From NCBI RefSeq assembly GCF_900142475.1, contig NZ_FRAY01000002.1:552715-616714 (forward strand): DNA of 64,000 nt. The letters are read 5' to 3'. A model generated the notes under the pieces. That model was not told the DNA's origin. It saw nothing but the letters and a program-made list of their open reading frames with translations, and searched no databases. Position 1 is the stretch's first letter; each line of letters opens with the position of its first letter. The position numbers and the translations under genes are program-made. The stretch comes from Fibrobacter sp. UWH4 (GTDB lineage Bacteria > Fibrobacterota > Fibrobacteria > Fibrobacterales > Fibrobacteraceae). Shown piece after piece: positions 1 to 8,369 of the stretch.

Positions 1-1
1 G

Positions 2-1870
2 GCACTTTTCCCAAGCGGGATTCTTCTTGCACAGAAGATCCATCATCTTGTCATAAGTAGCGGTGTTGCTAAAGCCCTTCCACAGGCGGCGTTCCACCGA
101 TTCGCCACTATCCTTGTCGATGGTGGTGATGGTATCGTAGTAAGCCGGATTGTCCTTGAATTCGCTAATCAGGATTCCCTTCAGGTCGTCGGTGTAGATA
201 CGGGCCGCATACTTGAGGATGGAATCGTTGAAGTTGAGTTCGTTTTCGACGAGCCATTCAAAGTCCTGAATCGGATCACCGTAGATGAGCCAGTGCTTCA
301 GGGCAAGGGCCACCACCAGGTCCTTCACAGCGCTACGGAAGATAAACTTGTCTTCGAGGCGGCCGTTCCAGGTGATACGGGTCAGCGGGTTATCGTCGTT
401 CGCTTCGATAGACACGCCCTTACCCGGGGTAACGCGGCGAATCTTGATCGGCAAACGGCTAAGCAACTGCCATGCCTTGGTGAAAGCGATCGTCTTGCGG
501 ACGAAATCCTTTTCCTTGTCCGGTGCCACGCGCACAAATGCGCCGAAGCAACGCTGGTACAGGGTTTCCTTATCGAAAATGCAGTCGCTGGAGCGGCATT
601 CGCTGAGCTTGCCGTCCATCATGAAGAGGGTCTTGGCAAGTTCGGGGCGCATACGCACTTCGAGCTTACGGGTACGTGCCTTCAGGCGCACGCCATCCTT
701 ATAAACGTAGGTAAAGCCTTCTTCCTGGTAACGCTGCCAAATGAAGAACTGCAAGTCGTCAGCAGCGCGCAGGTGGTAGCTGAACACCGGGTTCTGGCGG
801 TTGTTGGCCATGGTCACCTGGTTCAGGAAGTTGTCGGCACCGGGGTACGGCACCACGACCTTCACGAGCACCTGCGGGTTCACCGGCTTCTTGCTCTTCT
901 TGGCGTACTGTTCGTAGGTGAACAGGGACTGGGCACCGTTAATAATCTTCGGGCGTTCAATATAGAGCACCTTCTTGCCGTCGCGTTCCTTGAGGCGCAG
1001 GTCATCACCCGTCAGGGTCATACCGTTGTGCAGGAACGGGAAATCGTCCACGTTCACGTTCTGGTCGTCGTTGCGTTCCATCGTCTGGAAGGCATCGATC
1101 AAAGCCGCGTTCGTGTGAGTGAGGTTGCCGAGGTAAGTACGGATGTTGCTGGAGACGATAGCCATGTTGTGCTTCGTCTTGAGGCGCTTACCCAGGTTCA
1201 CGTGGTAATCAAAAATCGTACGGATGGGGCAGAAACCGAGGAAGAGTTCGCCATGATCGCTCGTGAGGTGGAGCGGATCGGAATCCATCACAATTTCAAG
1301 CTTGTCGTCAGCGCTGCGGAAATCGCGGGTCAAGTCGTCGTGTTCGGCGATAATTTCAAGCTTGGCCTTCACGTCGTTCTTCCAGATCAGGAGCTTGCGA
1401 CGCATATCCTTGAGCGTACGTTCCAGTTCGGAGTCGGTGATGTCGCGGCTTGCACGGGTACGGAGCACCGTAATTTCGAGCGTTTCCATGTAGGGGCGGC
1501 TTGCCGGAGAATCGGAATCGTCTTCGCCTTCTTCATCGTCACTAATCTTGTTGACCGCCCAGGGGTCAGCCTCTTCGCGCAGCGACATGAAGAACGGGTT
1601 AGGAGGATCGCTCGTACGGAACACGGCGATCTGCAACTGCTTGAGGTCGGAATTCAGGTGGGCAACGACCTTTTCAAGCGGAGTATCTTCATCGAGGAAG
1701 ATGAAGAATTCCATAAAGCCTTGGGAATATTGGAATCCGTGGAAGCAGCCGTTTTCATCAAGGTTTAGATGCCGGAGTGCCTTAATTCGGTCAGTAGGGT
1801 CGTTCGGATTGAGACTCAAGAGGCTAGCCACGAATGCTAGACGGCGTTCCTGCGATTTGGTTAATTCCAT
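2..1870 (-). CDS. AIPR-family protein (abortive-infection type), C-terminus outside the window
   Basis: The minus frame is open from an ATG at 1870 to the left edge: 623 codons, no stop. A GAGGA ribosome site (1874-1880) precedes the ATG. The middle part reads like the AIPR family (PF10592): a segment NIRTYLGN near residue 241, NGMTLTGDDL near 283 and KIINGAQSL near 308 match the family's conserved NIR.Y.G / NNGITI..D / I.NGQQT order. AIPR proteins were named for abortive phage-infection phenotypes; that this one acts in phage defence is inference. The N-terminal 190 residues are acidic and unassigned. No signal peptide or membrane segment is seen. It is transcribed away from the LRR gene. 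The family call rests on motif reading only; the C-terminus cannot be judged. Confidence 0.7.
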   Translation of the reverse strand, partial: MELTKSQERRLAFVASLLSLNPNDPTDRIKALRHLNLDENGCFHGFQYSQGFMEFFIFLDEDTPLEKVVAHLNSDLKQLQIAVFRTSDPPNPFFMSLREEADPWAVNKISDDEEGEDDSDSPASRPYMETLEITVLRTRASRDITDSELERTLKDMRRKLLIWKNDVKAKLEIIAEHDDLTRDFRSADDKLEIVMDSDPLHLTSDHGELFLGFCPIRTIFDYHVNLGKRLKTKHNMAIVSSNIRTYLGNLTHTNAALIDAFQTMERNDDQNVNVDDFPFLHNGMTLTGDDLRLKERDGKKVLYIERPKIINGAQSLFTYEQYAKKSKKPVNPQVLVKVVVPYPGADNFLNQVTMANNRQNPVFSYHLRAADDLQFFIWQRYQEEGFTYVYKDGVRLKARTRKLEVRMRPELAKTLFMMDGKLSECRSSDCIFDKETLYQRCFGAFVRVAPDKEKDFVRKTIAFTKAWQLLSRLPIKIRRVTPGKGVSIEANDDNPLTRITWNGRLEDKFIFRSAVKDLVVALALKHWLIYGDPIQDFEWLVENELNFNDSILKYAARIYTDDLKGILISEFKDNPAYYDTITTIDKDSGESVERRLWKGFSNTATYDKMMDLLCKKNPAWEKC

Positions 1871-1907
1871 TTTTTCCTCAGTTCTGTTATTTACAATAGC
1901 AAAAGTC

Positions 1908-1926
1908 AGGTGCAAATGAGGCACCT
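1908..1926. promoter_or_regulatory. inverted repeat in the divergent AIPR/LRR intergenic region
   Basis: AGGTGC (1908-1913) and GCACCT (1921-1926) form a perfect 6-bp inverted repeat with a 7-nt spacer, 38 nt upstream of the AIPR start. It could be an operator or a small hairpin in the AIPR leader. The rest of 1871-2134 is very A/T-rich, with T-runs and no ORF that I can support. Confidence 0.35.
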
Positions 1927-2134
1927 TACCATTATTATCGTATTTTGCCCCTTAAAAATAGTTTCAAAAAGAGGGTTTGCGAAAAAAAAAGGACAACTTT
2001 TTTCATTTTTTTTCAAAAACGGGTCAATTTATAGTGAACATTTGTATAAAAAACATACTTTTTTACTTTTTTTCGTCATTCGTCCGTCTTTTTTGACCAA
2101 AAATGCTATGATTTACAATATAGGAGATGTTCCC

Positions 2135-2887
2135 ATGAATTTGCTAGATATTATCGCCAAGGCCAAGGCCGAAAAAGCCACTTCGTTAGACCTTTCCCAG
2201 AAAGACCTGAGACTCCTCCCCCAGGAGCTTTTTGAACTGGATAACCTAGAAGAGTTGATCCTCGACCGCAATATGCTTGTGGAACTCCCCGACGACATCG
2301 GCAAGCTCAAGAATTTGAAAAAACTTTCCGTGAGCGAAAATGACCTGATGGAACTCCCCGAGACCATCGGCGAGCTCACCAACCTGGAGCACCTGTACCT
2401 GGGCTACAACAGCCTGTCCGAACTTCCGGACACCGTCGGAAACCTTACAAAACTTGAAACGGTAAATATCGCAAAGAACCAGCTTCTGGACCTGACTCTC
2501 GAAGTTGGAAAGTGGGTTAACGTTACCAAGTTGAGCCTCCACGACAACATGCTGTCCGAAGTACCGGCAACCCTCGGCAAGCTGAAAAAGCTCCGCAAGC
2601 TCTACCTGGACAACAATGACCTCACCTCGATCCCGGCGAACCTTTCTCACCTGGAATCCCTGGAAGTCCTGATGGTGTCGGGCAACAACCTGGGCGCCAT
2701 CCCCTCCGAATTCGGCAACCTGAAGAAGCTCAAGGAACTGGTACTCGACGCCAACCAGCTCGCGACCCTCCCCGAAAGCCTCGCCGAGTGCGATAGCCTC
2801 GAAACGATTTCCGTGGTGGAAAACCCGCTCGAAGGCGGAATCCCGCGCGTGCTACTGGACAAGAAGGGACTAAGCATCGACCAGTAG
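2135..2887 (+). CDS. leucine-rich-repeat protein
   Basis: 250 residues, made almost entirely of about ten 23-residue leucine-rich repeats of the form LP..IG.L.NL..L.L..N.L (residues about 15-235). I chose ATG 2135 because GGAG at 2123-2126 sits 8 nt upstream and the first residues (MNLLDIIAKAKAEKATSLDL) form a normal capping helix; the open frame extends further upstream but only through A/T-rich leader sequence. There is no signal peptide, so it is probably a cytoplasmic protein-interaction scaffold. LRR proteins of this plain type have no assignable partner from sequence. It is divergent from the AIPR gene, and a shared role is possible but unsupported. Confidence 0.85.
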   Translation: MNLLDIIAKAKAEKATSLDLSQKDLRLLPQELFELDNLEELILDRNMLVELPDDIGKLKNLKKLSVSENDLMELPETIGELTNLEHLYLGYNSLSELPDTVGNLTKLETVNIAKNQLLDLTLEVGKWVNVTKLSLHDNMLSEVPATLGKLKKLRKLYLDNNDLTSIPANLSHLESLEVLMVSGNNLGAIPSEFGNLKKLKELVLDANQLATLPESLAECDSLETISVVENPLEGGIPRVLLDKKGLSIDQ

Positions 2888-2951
2888 GCCGGCGCAAAGC
2901 GCCGTTGAGCTATGAGGTCGCTACGCTTTGAGGTGTGAGAGGAGTTTCGCT

Positions 2952-4259
2952 TTGTTATTTGAAATAAAAAAGCAAAAAGAGCGAACGCACAAATGCTCAT
3001 GGCTCAAAGCGAGCACAGCGAGCGTGCTCATCGCCTTTTTCCTCACTGCCTGTAGCGATTTTTTCGAGCCCGTCGAGAGCACTCCCGAGCCGACAGAATA
3101 CAGTTATAACTACTGGCTGCTCAAGCAAACGTACCTGTTCGAAGACGAACTGCCACAGCTAGACGAAAACGGGGACTCGGTCCAGGAGCTTTACAACAAA
3201 CTGTCCGACCCATTCACCCGTTATATTCCGCCATCCAAAAGCGAAGCGACCATTACCCACATCAACACGAGTATCGTCCCGGGCGATGTCGGAATGGAAT
3301 ACGAGAAATTTCCCCAAAAAGAATACCCGCTAATCATCTACCGCGTTTATCCCGAAGGACCTGCCGGACGCGCCGGTATCAAACGCTACGGTAACATCAT
3401 GAACGCAAACGGAGTCGACATCGTCGGAGAAAACGCATTCGAAGTATACGATTCCATTTTGACCTACAGCAAGGAAATTACTCTCACCGTCGCCTACACC
3501 AGCGGCACTATTTCGTACAACCTAACTAAAGAAGATGTCTACGCCCCGACGATATTCCTCGACACCCTGAACGGGATTCCAATCATTACCATCACCAGTT
3601 TCAAGCTAAATACCGCCGACCAGAAAAACGGCTCGTTGGGAGAACTCAAGACCTATCTCGATTCCACCCAAAACACGACCGAACCTCGCCTCATCAACCT
3701 GCGGAACAACCCCGGTGGACATGTATCACATTGCATCGCCATGGCAGACTTGTTTATCAAAGATGGCGTCATTTCGACTCGAACATCGCGAGACCTTTCC
3801 GTAGAAGGAAAGACTATCTACAGGGAAAAATCGGAAAGGGCCAAATCGGGCGACTCCGGTGAAAAAGGAAAGTTCGTTCTCCTGGTCAACAAGGGAAGCG
3901 CAAGTTGTTCCGAGATATTCGCCGCCGCGCTTCAAGAAGCGGCAAACATCCCCGTCGCAGGCGAGACCACATACGGCAAGGGCATCGGCCAAAGCACCTG
4001 GAAAACGATGAACGGCGGGCTCGCCATCATTACCAACTGGGAATTTCTGACACCCAAGGGGAACTCCTACCACAAAAAAGGCGTCATCCCCGACTACCCT
4101 TGCGAAAGCGCCACCCTTTCGTGCGGCATAGAAGCCATCCAGAAATATTACGGAACCGCTCCCCTCCTGAAGAGCCGTTCCGGCATTTTCGACAAAGAGC
4201 CCTCTGTACTTCGCAGGTATAAGTTCGAAGGCGGTTCCATCGAAAATTCAAATTTCTGA
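2952..4259 (+). CDS. S41-family (C-terminal processing) peptidase, lipoprotein
   Basis: Order: hydrophobic signal ending in the lipobox LTAC, a PDZ-like region (about residues 105-185), then the S41 core. The catalytic serine lies in GSASCSE and the general-base lysine in TYGKGIGQ, the usual S41 Ser/Lys dyad, both present. NNPGGHVSH matches the strand preceding the active site. No ATG fits the signal peptide; I chose TTG 2952, preceded by GAGGAG-like sequence at 2938-2944, and TTG 2928 is the alternative. Likely an outer-membrane-anchored periplasmic protease. A close paralogue follows 50 nt downstream, so the pair looks like a tandem duplication. Substrate unknown. Confidence 0.85.
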   Translation: MLFEIKKQKERTHKCSWLKASTASVLIAFFLTACSDFFEPVESTPEPTEYSYNYWLLKQTYLFEDELPQLDENGDSVQELYNKLSDPFTRYIPPSKSEATITHINTSIVPGDVGMEYEKFPQKEYPLIIYRVYPEGPAGRAGIKRYGNIMNANGVDIVGENAFEVYDSILTYSKEITLTVAYTSGTISYNLTKEDVYAPTIFLDTLNGIPIITITSFKLNTADQKNGSLGELKTYLDSTQNTTEPRLINLRNNPGGHVSHCIAMADLFIKDGVISTRTSRDLSVEGKTIYREKSERAKSGDSGEKGKFVLLVNKGSASCSEIFAAALQEAANIPVAGETTYGKGIGQSTWKTMNGGLAIITNWEFLTPKGNSYHKKGVIPDYPCESATLSCGIEAIQKYYGTAPLLKSRSGIFDKEPSVLRRYKFEGGSIENSNF

Positions 4260-4309
4260 TTTGAAAGTCCAACACAACATTTTCTATTTTAAATCCTAGC
4301 GAGGATTGT

Positions 4310-5734
4310 ATGAAGCATTTCTATTTATTGATATCCCTGGCGGCGGCCCTCATTTTTTCGGCATGTACGCAGACCACCAGCAGTGACGACAGCAACAGCC
4401 AGCCTTCCAACGAAATTTTCCCTCGGATGGACGAAGTTACCGACAAATACGAGGCGGAGCTCTACTACAACTATGTCTTGCTTGACTATTTCTACCTTTA
4501 CGGTCATTTACGCAACGAACTCGCCGACGATTACAAGGTCTATCTAGGAAAGGAATCCGACAATGACAACTTCTCCAAGGGGTACTGCACATCCGACTAT
4601 TACGACGTGTGCTATATGTACGGCCAATTAAGAGACCCTTTCACCCAATACTTTGATCCGGAAGTCGCCCCTCAGGTTCTTGCAAGCATTTTTGAAACCC
4701 ATACAATTAGAGGAATCGGTGCGGAAGTCGAAGAAATTACTGACAGCACATCCCAATACTTACGCATCTCGGATATATACCCGGGCTCCCCTGCAGAAAA
4801 GGCTGGACTCCAAATAGGCGATATCATTGTCCAAATAGACGGGCTTAGCATTTCGACGACCTCTAACTTCGATGCCATGTGTACAGGCAATATCGGAGAC
4901 GTCATCAAGATTGTCGTAGACCGCAATGACGAAATGGTCGTTGCCGCAGTCATCGTAGACGAATACAACGAGCCCTCTGTCAAGCTCACTTATCAAGATT
5001 CCATTCCGGTCATCCAGATTAAGAAATTTGTCGTGACATCGATTAGCGACAGCGGATCCTACGGAGAATTTCTTACAGCCCTCAAAAAAACTGAAGGAGC
5101 AAAATCGACCATTATTGACCTACGCGGAAACCCCGGTGGAGAAACAAGGCAATGCAACGGTATAACCGCAGAACTTCTTTCCAAGGGAGACACAATTACT
5201 ATTGACATAGAAGCTCATTTAGACTCTGTTTTCGAAGGTAGGAATATACGGTATATTCAGAAAATGGACACTCTAACCTACACTGCAACTGCCGATGGTC
5301 TCGGGAAAAAACGTTATTATGTGTTCATGGCCGATACCGCCTCGGCAAGCTGCGCCGAGCTTATGCTTTCAGCATTAACAACAAATAGGAGCACTCCTGT
5401 TGTAGGCCAACTGACATACGGGAAACAGATCGGCCAGATATTCGATTCAACACTCTACGGCGGACTTGCCCTGATAACAGCCCTGCAAGGTTTCGACAAG
5501 AACTGGGAAAGTTTCCACGACCTAGGCATTGTCCCCGACTACGAAATCGACGATCCAGAAGAACAAATGGCAAAAGCGATCGAACTCGCCAAGAATGCCT
5601 CTGAAAAACGTACGGCCGGCTACGGGACCAAGCGACTCTATCACTTCTCCAAAACAGGGACACAGGTGCAGGAAGGCAAGATTCCCACCCTGAAGGACTT
5701 GAAGCCGAGACTCCGCAAAGCCAAATTTTTCTAA
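4310..5734 (+). CDS. S41-family peptidase, lipoprotein (paralogue of the upstream gene)
   Basis: 474 residues. Signal peptide with lipobox FSAC, then a Ser/Asp-rich linker (TQTTSSDDSNS) typical of this genome's lipoproteins. A PDZ domain is clear at about residues 140-215 (ISDIYPGSPAEKAGLQIGD), and the S41 core follows with DLRGNPGG, the catalytic serine in TASASCAE and the lysine in TYGKQIGQ. An AGCGAGGA ribosome site precedes ATG 4310. The stop codon abuts the stop codon of the convergent M23 gene with no base between them, so no separate terminator fits there. Probably a periplasmic processing protease; substrate unknown. Confidence 0.88.
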   Translation: MKHFYLLISLAAALIFSACTQTTSSDDSNSQPSNEIFPRMDEVTDKYEAELYYNYVLLDYFYLYGHLRNELADDYKVYLGKESDNDNFSKGYCTSDYYDVCYMYGQLRDPFTQYFDPEVAPQVLASIFETHTIRGIGAEVEEITDSTSQYLRISDIYPGSPAEKAGLQIGDIIVQIDGLSISTTSNFDAMCTGNIGDVIKIVVDRNDEMVVAAVIVDEYNEPSVKLTYQDSIPVIQIKKFVVTSISDSGSYGEFLTALKKTEGAKSTIIDLRGNPGGETRQCNGITAELLSKGDTITIDIEAHLDSVFEGRNIRYIQKMDTLTYTATADGLGKKRYYVFMADTASASCAELMLSALTTNRSTPVVGQLTYGKQIGQIFDSTLYGGLALITALQGFDKNWESFHDLGIVPDYEIDDPEEQMAKAIELAKNASEKRTAGYGTKRLYHFSKTGTQVQEGKIPTLKDLKPRLRKAKFF

Positions 5735-7048
5735 TTAAAGGTTTCGCATACGCACCATCACGTCGGTGGTGTCGTTAGCCTTGACGGCAGGGGCGGCGAG
5801 AGTCGCCTCTATTTGTTTGCGGATTTCGGCGACTTCCTTATGCAGGCGGGCAAGGCGTTCGCCCTCGAGTTTCGGGGCGGCAATCATCGTCTTGGAAGCC
5901 GGATTGATCCAGGCGCCCTTTTCGTTCTTGAAACCCAGATGCAGGTGCGGGCCAGTGCTGCGACCCGTAGACCCCACGCGGCCAATGCACTGACGGGCAG
6001 CCACCTTGGAGCCCACCTTGACGCCGCGAACAGAAAGGTGCATGTACCAGCTTTCGGAGCGGTCGCGGTGGCGAATGGCAATCTTGTTTCCGCTGAACGG
6101 ATCAAAACCCGAAACCGTCACAATACCTTCGGCAACAGCGTAAACCGGCGTACCCGTGGGGCTACCATAGTCAATACCGGCATGCATTTTGCGTTGGCCC
6201 GTAATGGGGTGAATGCGGCTACCGAAAGGACTTGTAACATGCAGGCGGTCGAGCGGGTAACGCAAGCCATCGAAAACGAGCGCTTCGCCCTTTTCGGTAT
6301 AGTGGGCGTTAAAGGAACTCTTCGGATCCGGATCTTCGTAACGGAAGGCTTCGTGATGGCCCACGATGCGACCGTCGAATTCCGCATAAACCACGCGACC
6401 GTCAATCCAAATGGAATCCTGGTAGAATGTTTCTTCGAGCAAAATACGGAACTTGTCGCCGGCACGGGCCAAGGGGAACGCCACCTTGCACTGCAGCACG
6501 CCACTCACGATGCCTACCATGCGACCGGGAATTCCCACCTTGAAAAGGGCGCCGTTCAGGGTGCTGCCTTCGGTGAGGGCTCCCTCGAAAATGGACTGAC
6601 GGCGCGTTACCGGTTTTTCAATCAGCTTGTAGACATATCCCGAATCCGTATGGGTGAGCATGTGGATCGTCGCCGGGTTCGGAGCATAGCGAAACTTCTG
6701 GACACTCCCCGCCGAATCAAGGGCGGCATAGAAAACCTGCCCCACGCGAAGTTTCGAAAGTTCCACGCTATCTTGCAGGGCGAGCACAATCTTTCCGCGT
6801 TCGCGTTCGTTGATTTGCATGCGGACAAGCACCTGGAAAAGGCCGTCCCCCGCGCGTACGGTGTCGTTTTGAACAATCCAGTTTCCAGGAAACGCCTGAA
6901 CGTGATCGATAGCCGCGGAAAGCGAATCGATCTTTGCGCGAAGCCGGTCGCCTTCCGCCTTTAAGCCTTGAATTTTCTCCTGTTCATTGCAACCAAGCAA
7001 CGACAACGCAAAAAACGCGGACAACGCCATCGACAGAATAAATTTCAC
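5735..7048 (-). CDS. M23-family metallopeptidase lipoprotein (cell-wall endopeptidase type)
   Basis: Starting at GTG 7048 (CGAGG just upstream) the protein has 437 residues and a clean signal peptide with lipobox SLLGC; a TTG at 7075 would add nine unlikely residues. A short coiled coil follows, then a LysM/OapA-like region (VRAGDGLFQVLVRM). The C-terminal M23 (LytM) domain keeps the zinc ligands: H and D in MHAGIDYG and HLH in GPHLHLGF. Such proteins cut peptidoglycan cross-links or activate amidases. It is expected in the periplasm, tethered to the outer membrane. A TATATTTG box lies upstream at 7073-7080. Confidence 0.88.
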   Translation of the reverse strand: MKFILSMALSAFFALSLLGCNEQEKIQGLKAEGDRLRAKIDSLSAAIDHVQAFPGNWIVQNDTVRAGDGLFQVLVRMQINERERGKIVLALQDSVELSKLRVGQVFYAALDSAGSVQKFRYAPNPATIHMLTHTDSGYVYKLIEKPVTRRQSIFEGALTEGSTLNGALFKVGIPGRMVGIVSGVLQCKVAFPLARAGDKFRILLEETFYQDSIWIDGRVVYAEFDGRIVGHHEAFRYEDPDPKSSFNAHYTEKGEALVFDGLRYPLDRLHVTSPFGSRIHPITGQRKMHAGIDYGSPTGTPVYAVAEGIVTVSGFDPFSGNKIAIRHRDRSESWYMHLSVRGVKVGSKVAARQCIGRVGSTGRSTGPHLHLGFKNEKGAWINPASKTMIAAPKLEGERLARLHKEVAEIRKQIEATLAAPAVKANDTTDVMVRMRNL

Positions 7049-7072
7049 GAAAACCTCGAAACGATAATGCGA

Positions 7073-7080
7073 CAAATATA
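7073..7080 (-). promoter_or_regulatory. -10-like box TATATTTG for the M23 gene
   Basis: On the minus strand TATATTTG reads from 7080 to 7073, 24 nt before the GTG start. It matches the TAnnTTTG pattern repeated upstream of other genes in this window. No -35 was identified. Confidence 0.4.
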
Positions 7081-7092
7081 GAATATGAAAAC

Positions 7093-7119
7093 AAAAAGAC
7101 CCCGCGGTTTACCGCGGGG
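7093..7119 (-). terminator. intrinsic terminator of the FKBP gene
   Basis: CCCCGCGGT (7100-7108) pairs with ACCGCGGGG (7111-7119) with a 2-nt loop; on the minus strand the stem is followed by a short T-run (7093-7097). It lies 29 nt past the FKBP stop codon. Confidence 0.85.
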
Positions 7120-7147
7120 CCCCTTCGCAAATCACATTGTCAGCCGA

Positions 7148-7515
7148 TTACTGTGCGGCAGCCGGGGCGGCCGGGGCAGCAGCGGGAGCAGCGGCAGCGG
7201 GCTTAGCTTCAGCCTTAGCGGCAGCGGGAGCAGCAGCCGGGGCTGCGGCAGCGGGCTTGGCTTCAGCCTTAGCGGCAGCGGGAGCAGCAGCCGGCTTTGC
7301 GGCTGCGGGCTTGGCTTCGGCCTTAGCGGCAGCGGGAGCTTCGGCAGCCGGCTTTGCGGCTGCGGGCTTGGCTTCAGCCTTAGCGGCAGCGGGAGCTTCA
7401 GCGGCCGGCTTTGCGGCAGCGGCCTTAGCTTCAGCCTTCGGAGCAGCCTTAGCAGCAACCTTCTTTTCAGCCTTCGGCGCTTCGGCCTTAGGGGCTTCAG
7501 CGGCCGGAGCATCGG
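7148..7515. repeat. tandem repeats coding for the FKBP Ala/Pro/Lys tail
   Basis: Imperfect DNA repeats of roughly 60-70 nt recur here, each containing GCGGCAGCGGGAGC-like and GGCTTGGCTTCAGCC-like blocks. The first, middle and last copies differ by small in-frame indels, so copy number probably varies between strains. Confidence 0.75.
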
Positions 7516-8245
7516 CAGCGTGAGTATCAATCAATTCCATTTCGAACACGAGGAGGCTGTTACCCGGAATCTGCGGGCCACGGCCACGCGGACCGTAAGC
7601 GAGGTCGCTCGGGATCCAAGCGGTGACCTTTTCGCCCACCTTCATGAGCTTGAGCATTTCGGTCCAACCCGGAATCACGGCGCTGATCGGGAATTCAAGC
7701 GGTTCGCCACGGTCGACGGAGCTGTCGAACTTGGTGCCGTCAAGGAGCTTACCGGTGTAATGGACCTTCACGATGTCGCCATCGGCCGGAGTTGCACCCG
7801 TACCTTCGGCAATCACCTTGTACTGGAGGCCAGATTCGGTAGTCACGACGCCTTCGGCAGTCTTGTTCTGGGCGAGGAATGCTTCGCCTGCAGCCTTGTT
7901 GGCTTCGGCAGCGAGGCTGTCCTTCTTGTTCTTTTCAGCCTGGCGAGCCTGGGAAAGGTCGGTCAGAGTCTGGAAAATCGTGGAATCGTTCATCAGGAAG
8001 TGAGCGGAATCTTCGTTGTAGCGTTCCTTGAAAGCCTGGATGAAAAGATCGAGGTCCAGGTCGATGGAATCGCGGGTCACCAGCTGGAAACGAGCCTGGT
8101 TACCGAAATGGGCTCCGAGAGCGTAGCTGTACTTGTCCTTTTCCGTCACCAGAGCAGTCTTGGTCTTCGGACCCTGGCACAATTGGTCACATCCGGTCAA
8201 AGCAAAGGCGAGAGCGCCTGCGGCAATAAGCAATTTTTTGTTCAT
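7148..8245 (-). CDS. FKBP-type peptidyl-prolyl isomerase lipoprotein with Ala/Pro/Lys-rich tail
   Basis: 365 residues. Signal peptide with lipobox ALTGC, an FKBP_N-like helical dimerisation region (about residues 30-130), then the FKBP domain (about 130-230: [39 protein letters not shown]). The last 135 residues are repeats of [18 protein letters not shown] sequence, rich in Lys, Ala and Pro, resembling histone-H1-like or cell-wall-spanning tails. AGGAAC precedes ATG 8245. Likely a Mip/FkpA-like periplasmic folding helper; the tail may span the periplasm or bind peptidoglycan, which is inference. The strong downstream terminator indicates a single-gene unit. Confidence 0.9.
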   Translation of the reverse strand: MNKKLLIAAGALAFALTGCDQLCQGPKTKTALVTEKDKYSYALGAHFGNQARFQLVTRDSIDLDLDLFIQAFKERYNEDSAHFLMNDSTIFQTLTDLSQARQAEKNKKDSLAAEANKAAGEAFLAQNKTAEGVVTTESGLQYKVIAEGTGATPADGDIVKVHYTGKLLDGTKFDSSVDRGEPLEFPISAVIPGWTEMLKLMKVGEKVTAWIPSDLAYGPRGRGPQIPGNSLLVFEMELIDTHAADAPAAEAPKAEAPKAEKKVAAKAAPKAEAKAAAAKPAAEAPAAAKAEAKPAAAKPAAEAPAAAKAEAKPAAAKPAAAPAAAKAEAKPAAAAPAAAPAAAKAEAKPAAAAPAAAPAAPAAAQ

Positions 8246-8334
8246 TTGTTCCTCTTTTGGTTAGACAGGGAGAAAAATAACAAAATCTTACGCCAAAAGA
8301 CCAATTGTAACTCAATTTTACCAAAAGAAATTCG

Positions 8335-8340
8335 TATATT
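8335..8340 (+). promoter_or_regulatory. -10-like box GTATATT for glmS
   Basis: TATATT at 8335-8340 lies 29 nt before the glmS ATG in the context TTCGTATATTAACG, which is shared with boxes at 47496 and 61206. No good -35 lies at normal spacing. No glmS-ribozyme-like fold is apparent in the short leader. Confidence 0.45.
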
Positions 8341-8369
8341 AACGACCGTTAACATATAAAGGATTTACT

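Noticed and set aside
293..1768. Long open frame on the plus strand (491 residues)
   Set aside because: It is antisense to the AIPR-type gene, whose minus-strand protein has family motifs and a ribosome site; the plus-strand product is Val/His-rich shadow sequence.
5813..6964. 383-residue plus-strand frame opposite the M23 peptidase
   Set aside because: Shadow of the minus-strand gene; no motif, His/Val/Arg-rich composition typical of antisense frames.
8246..8369. glmS ribozyme or riboswitch
   Set aside because: The leader is too short and has no conserved ribozyme core sequence that I can see.
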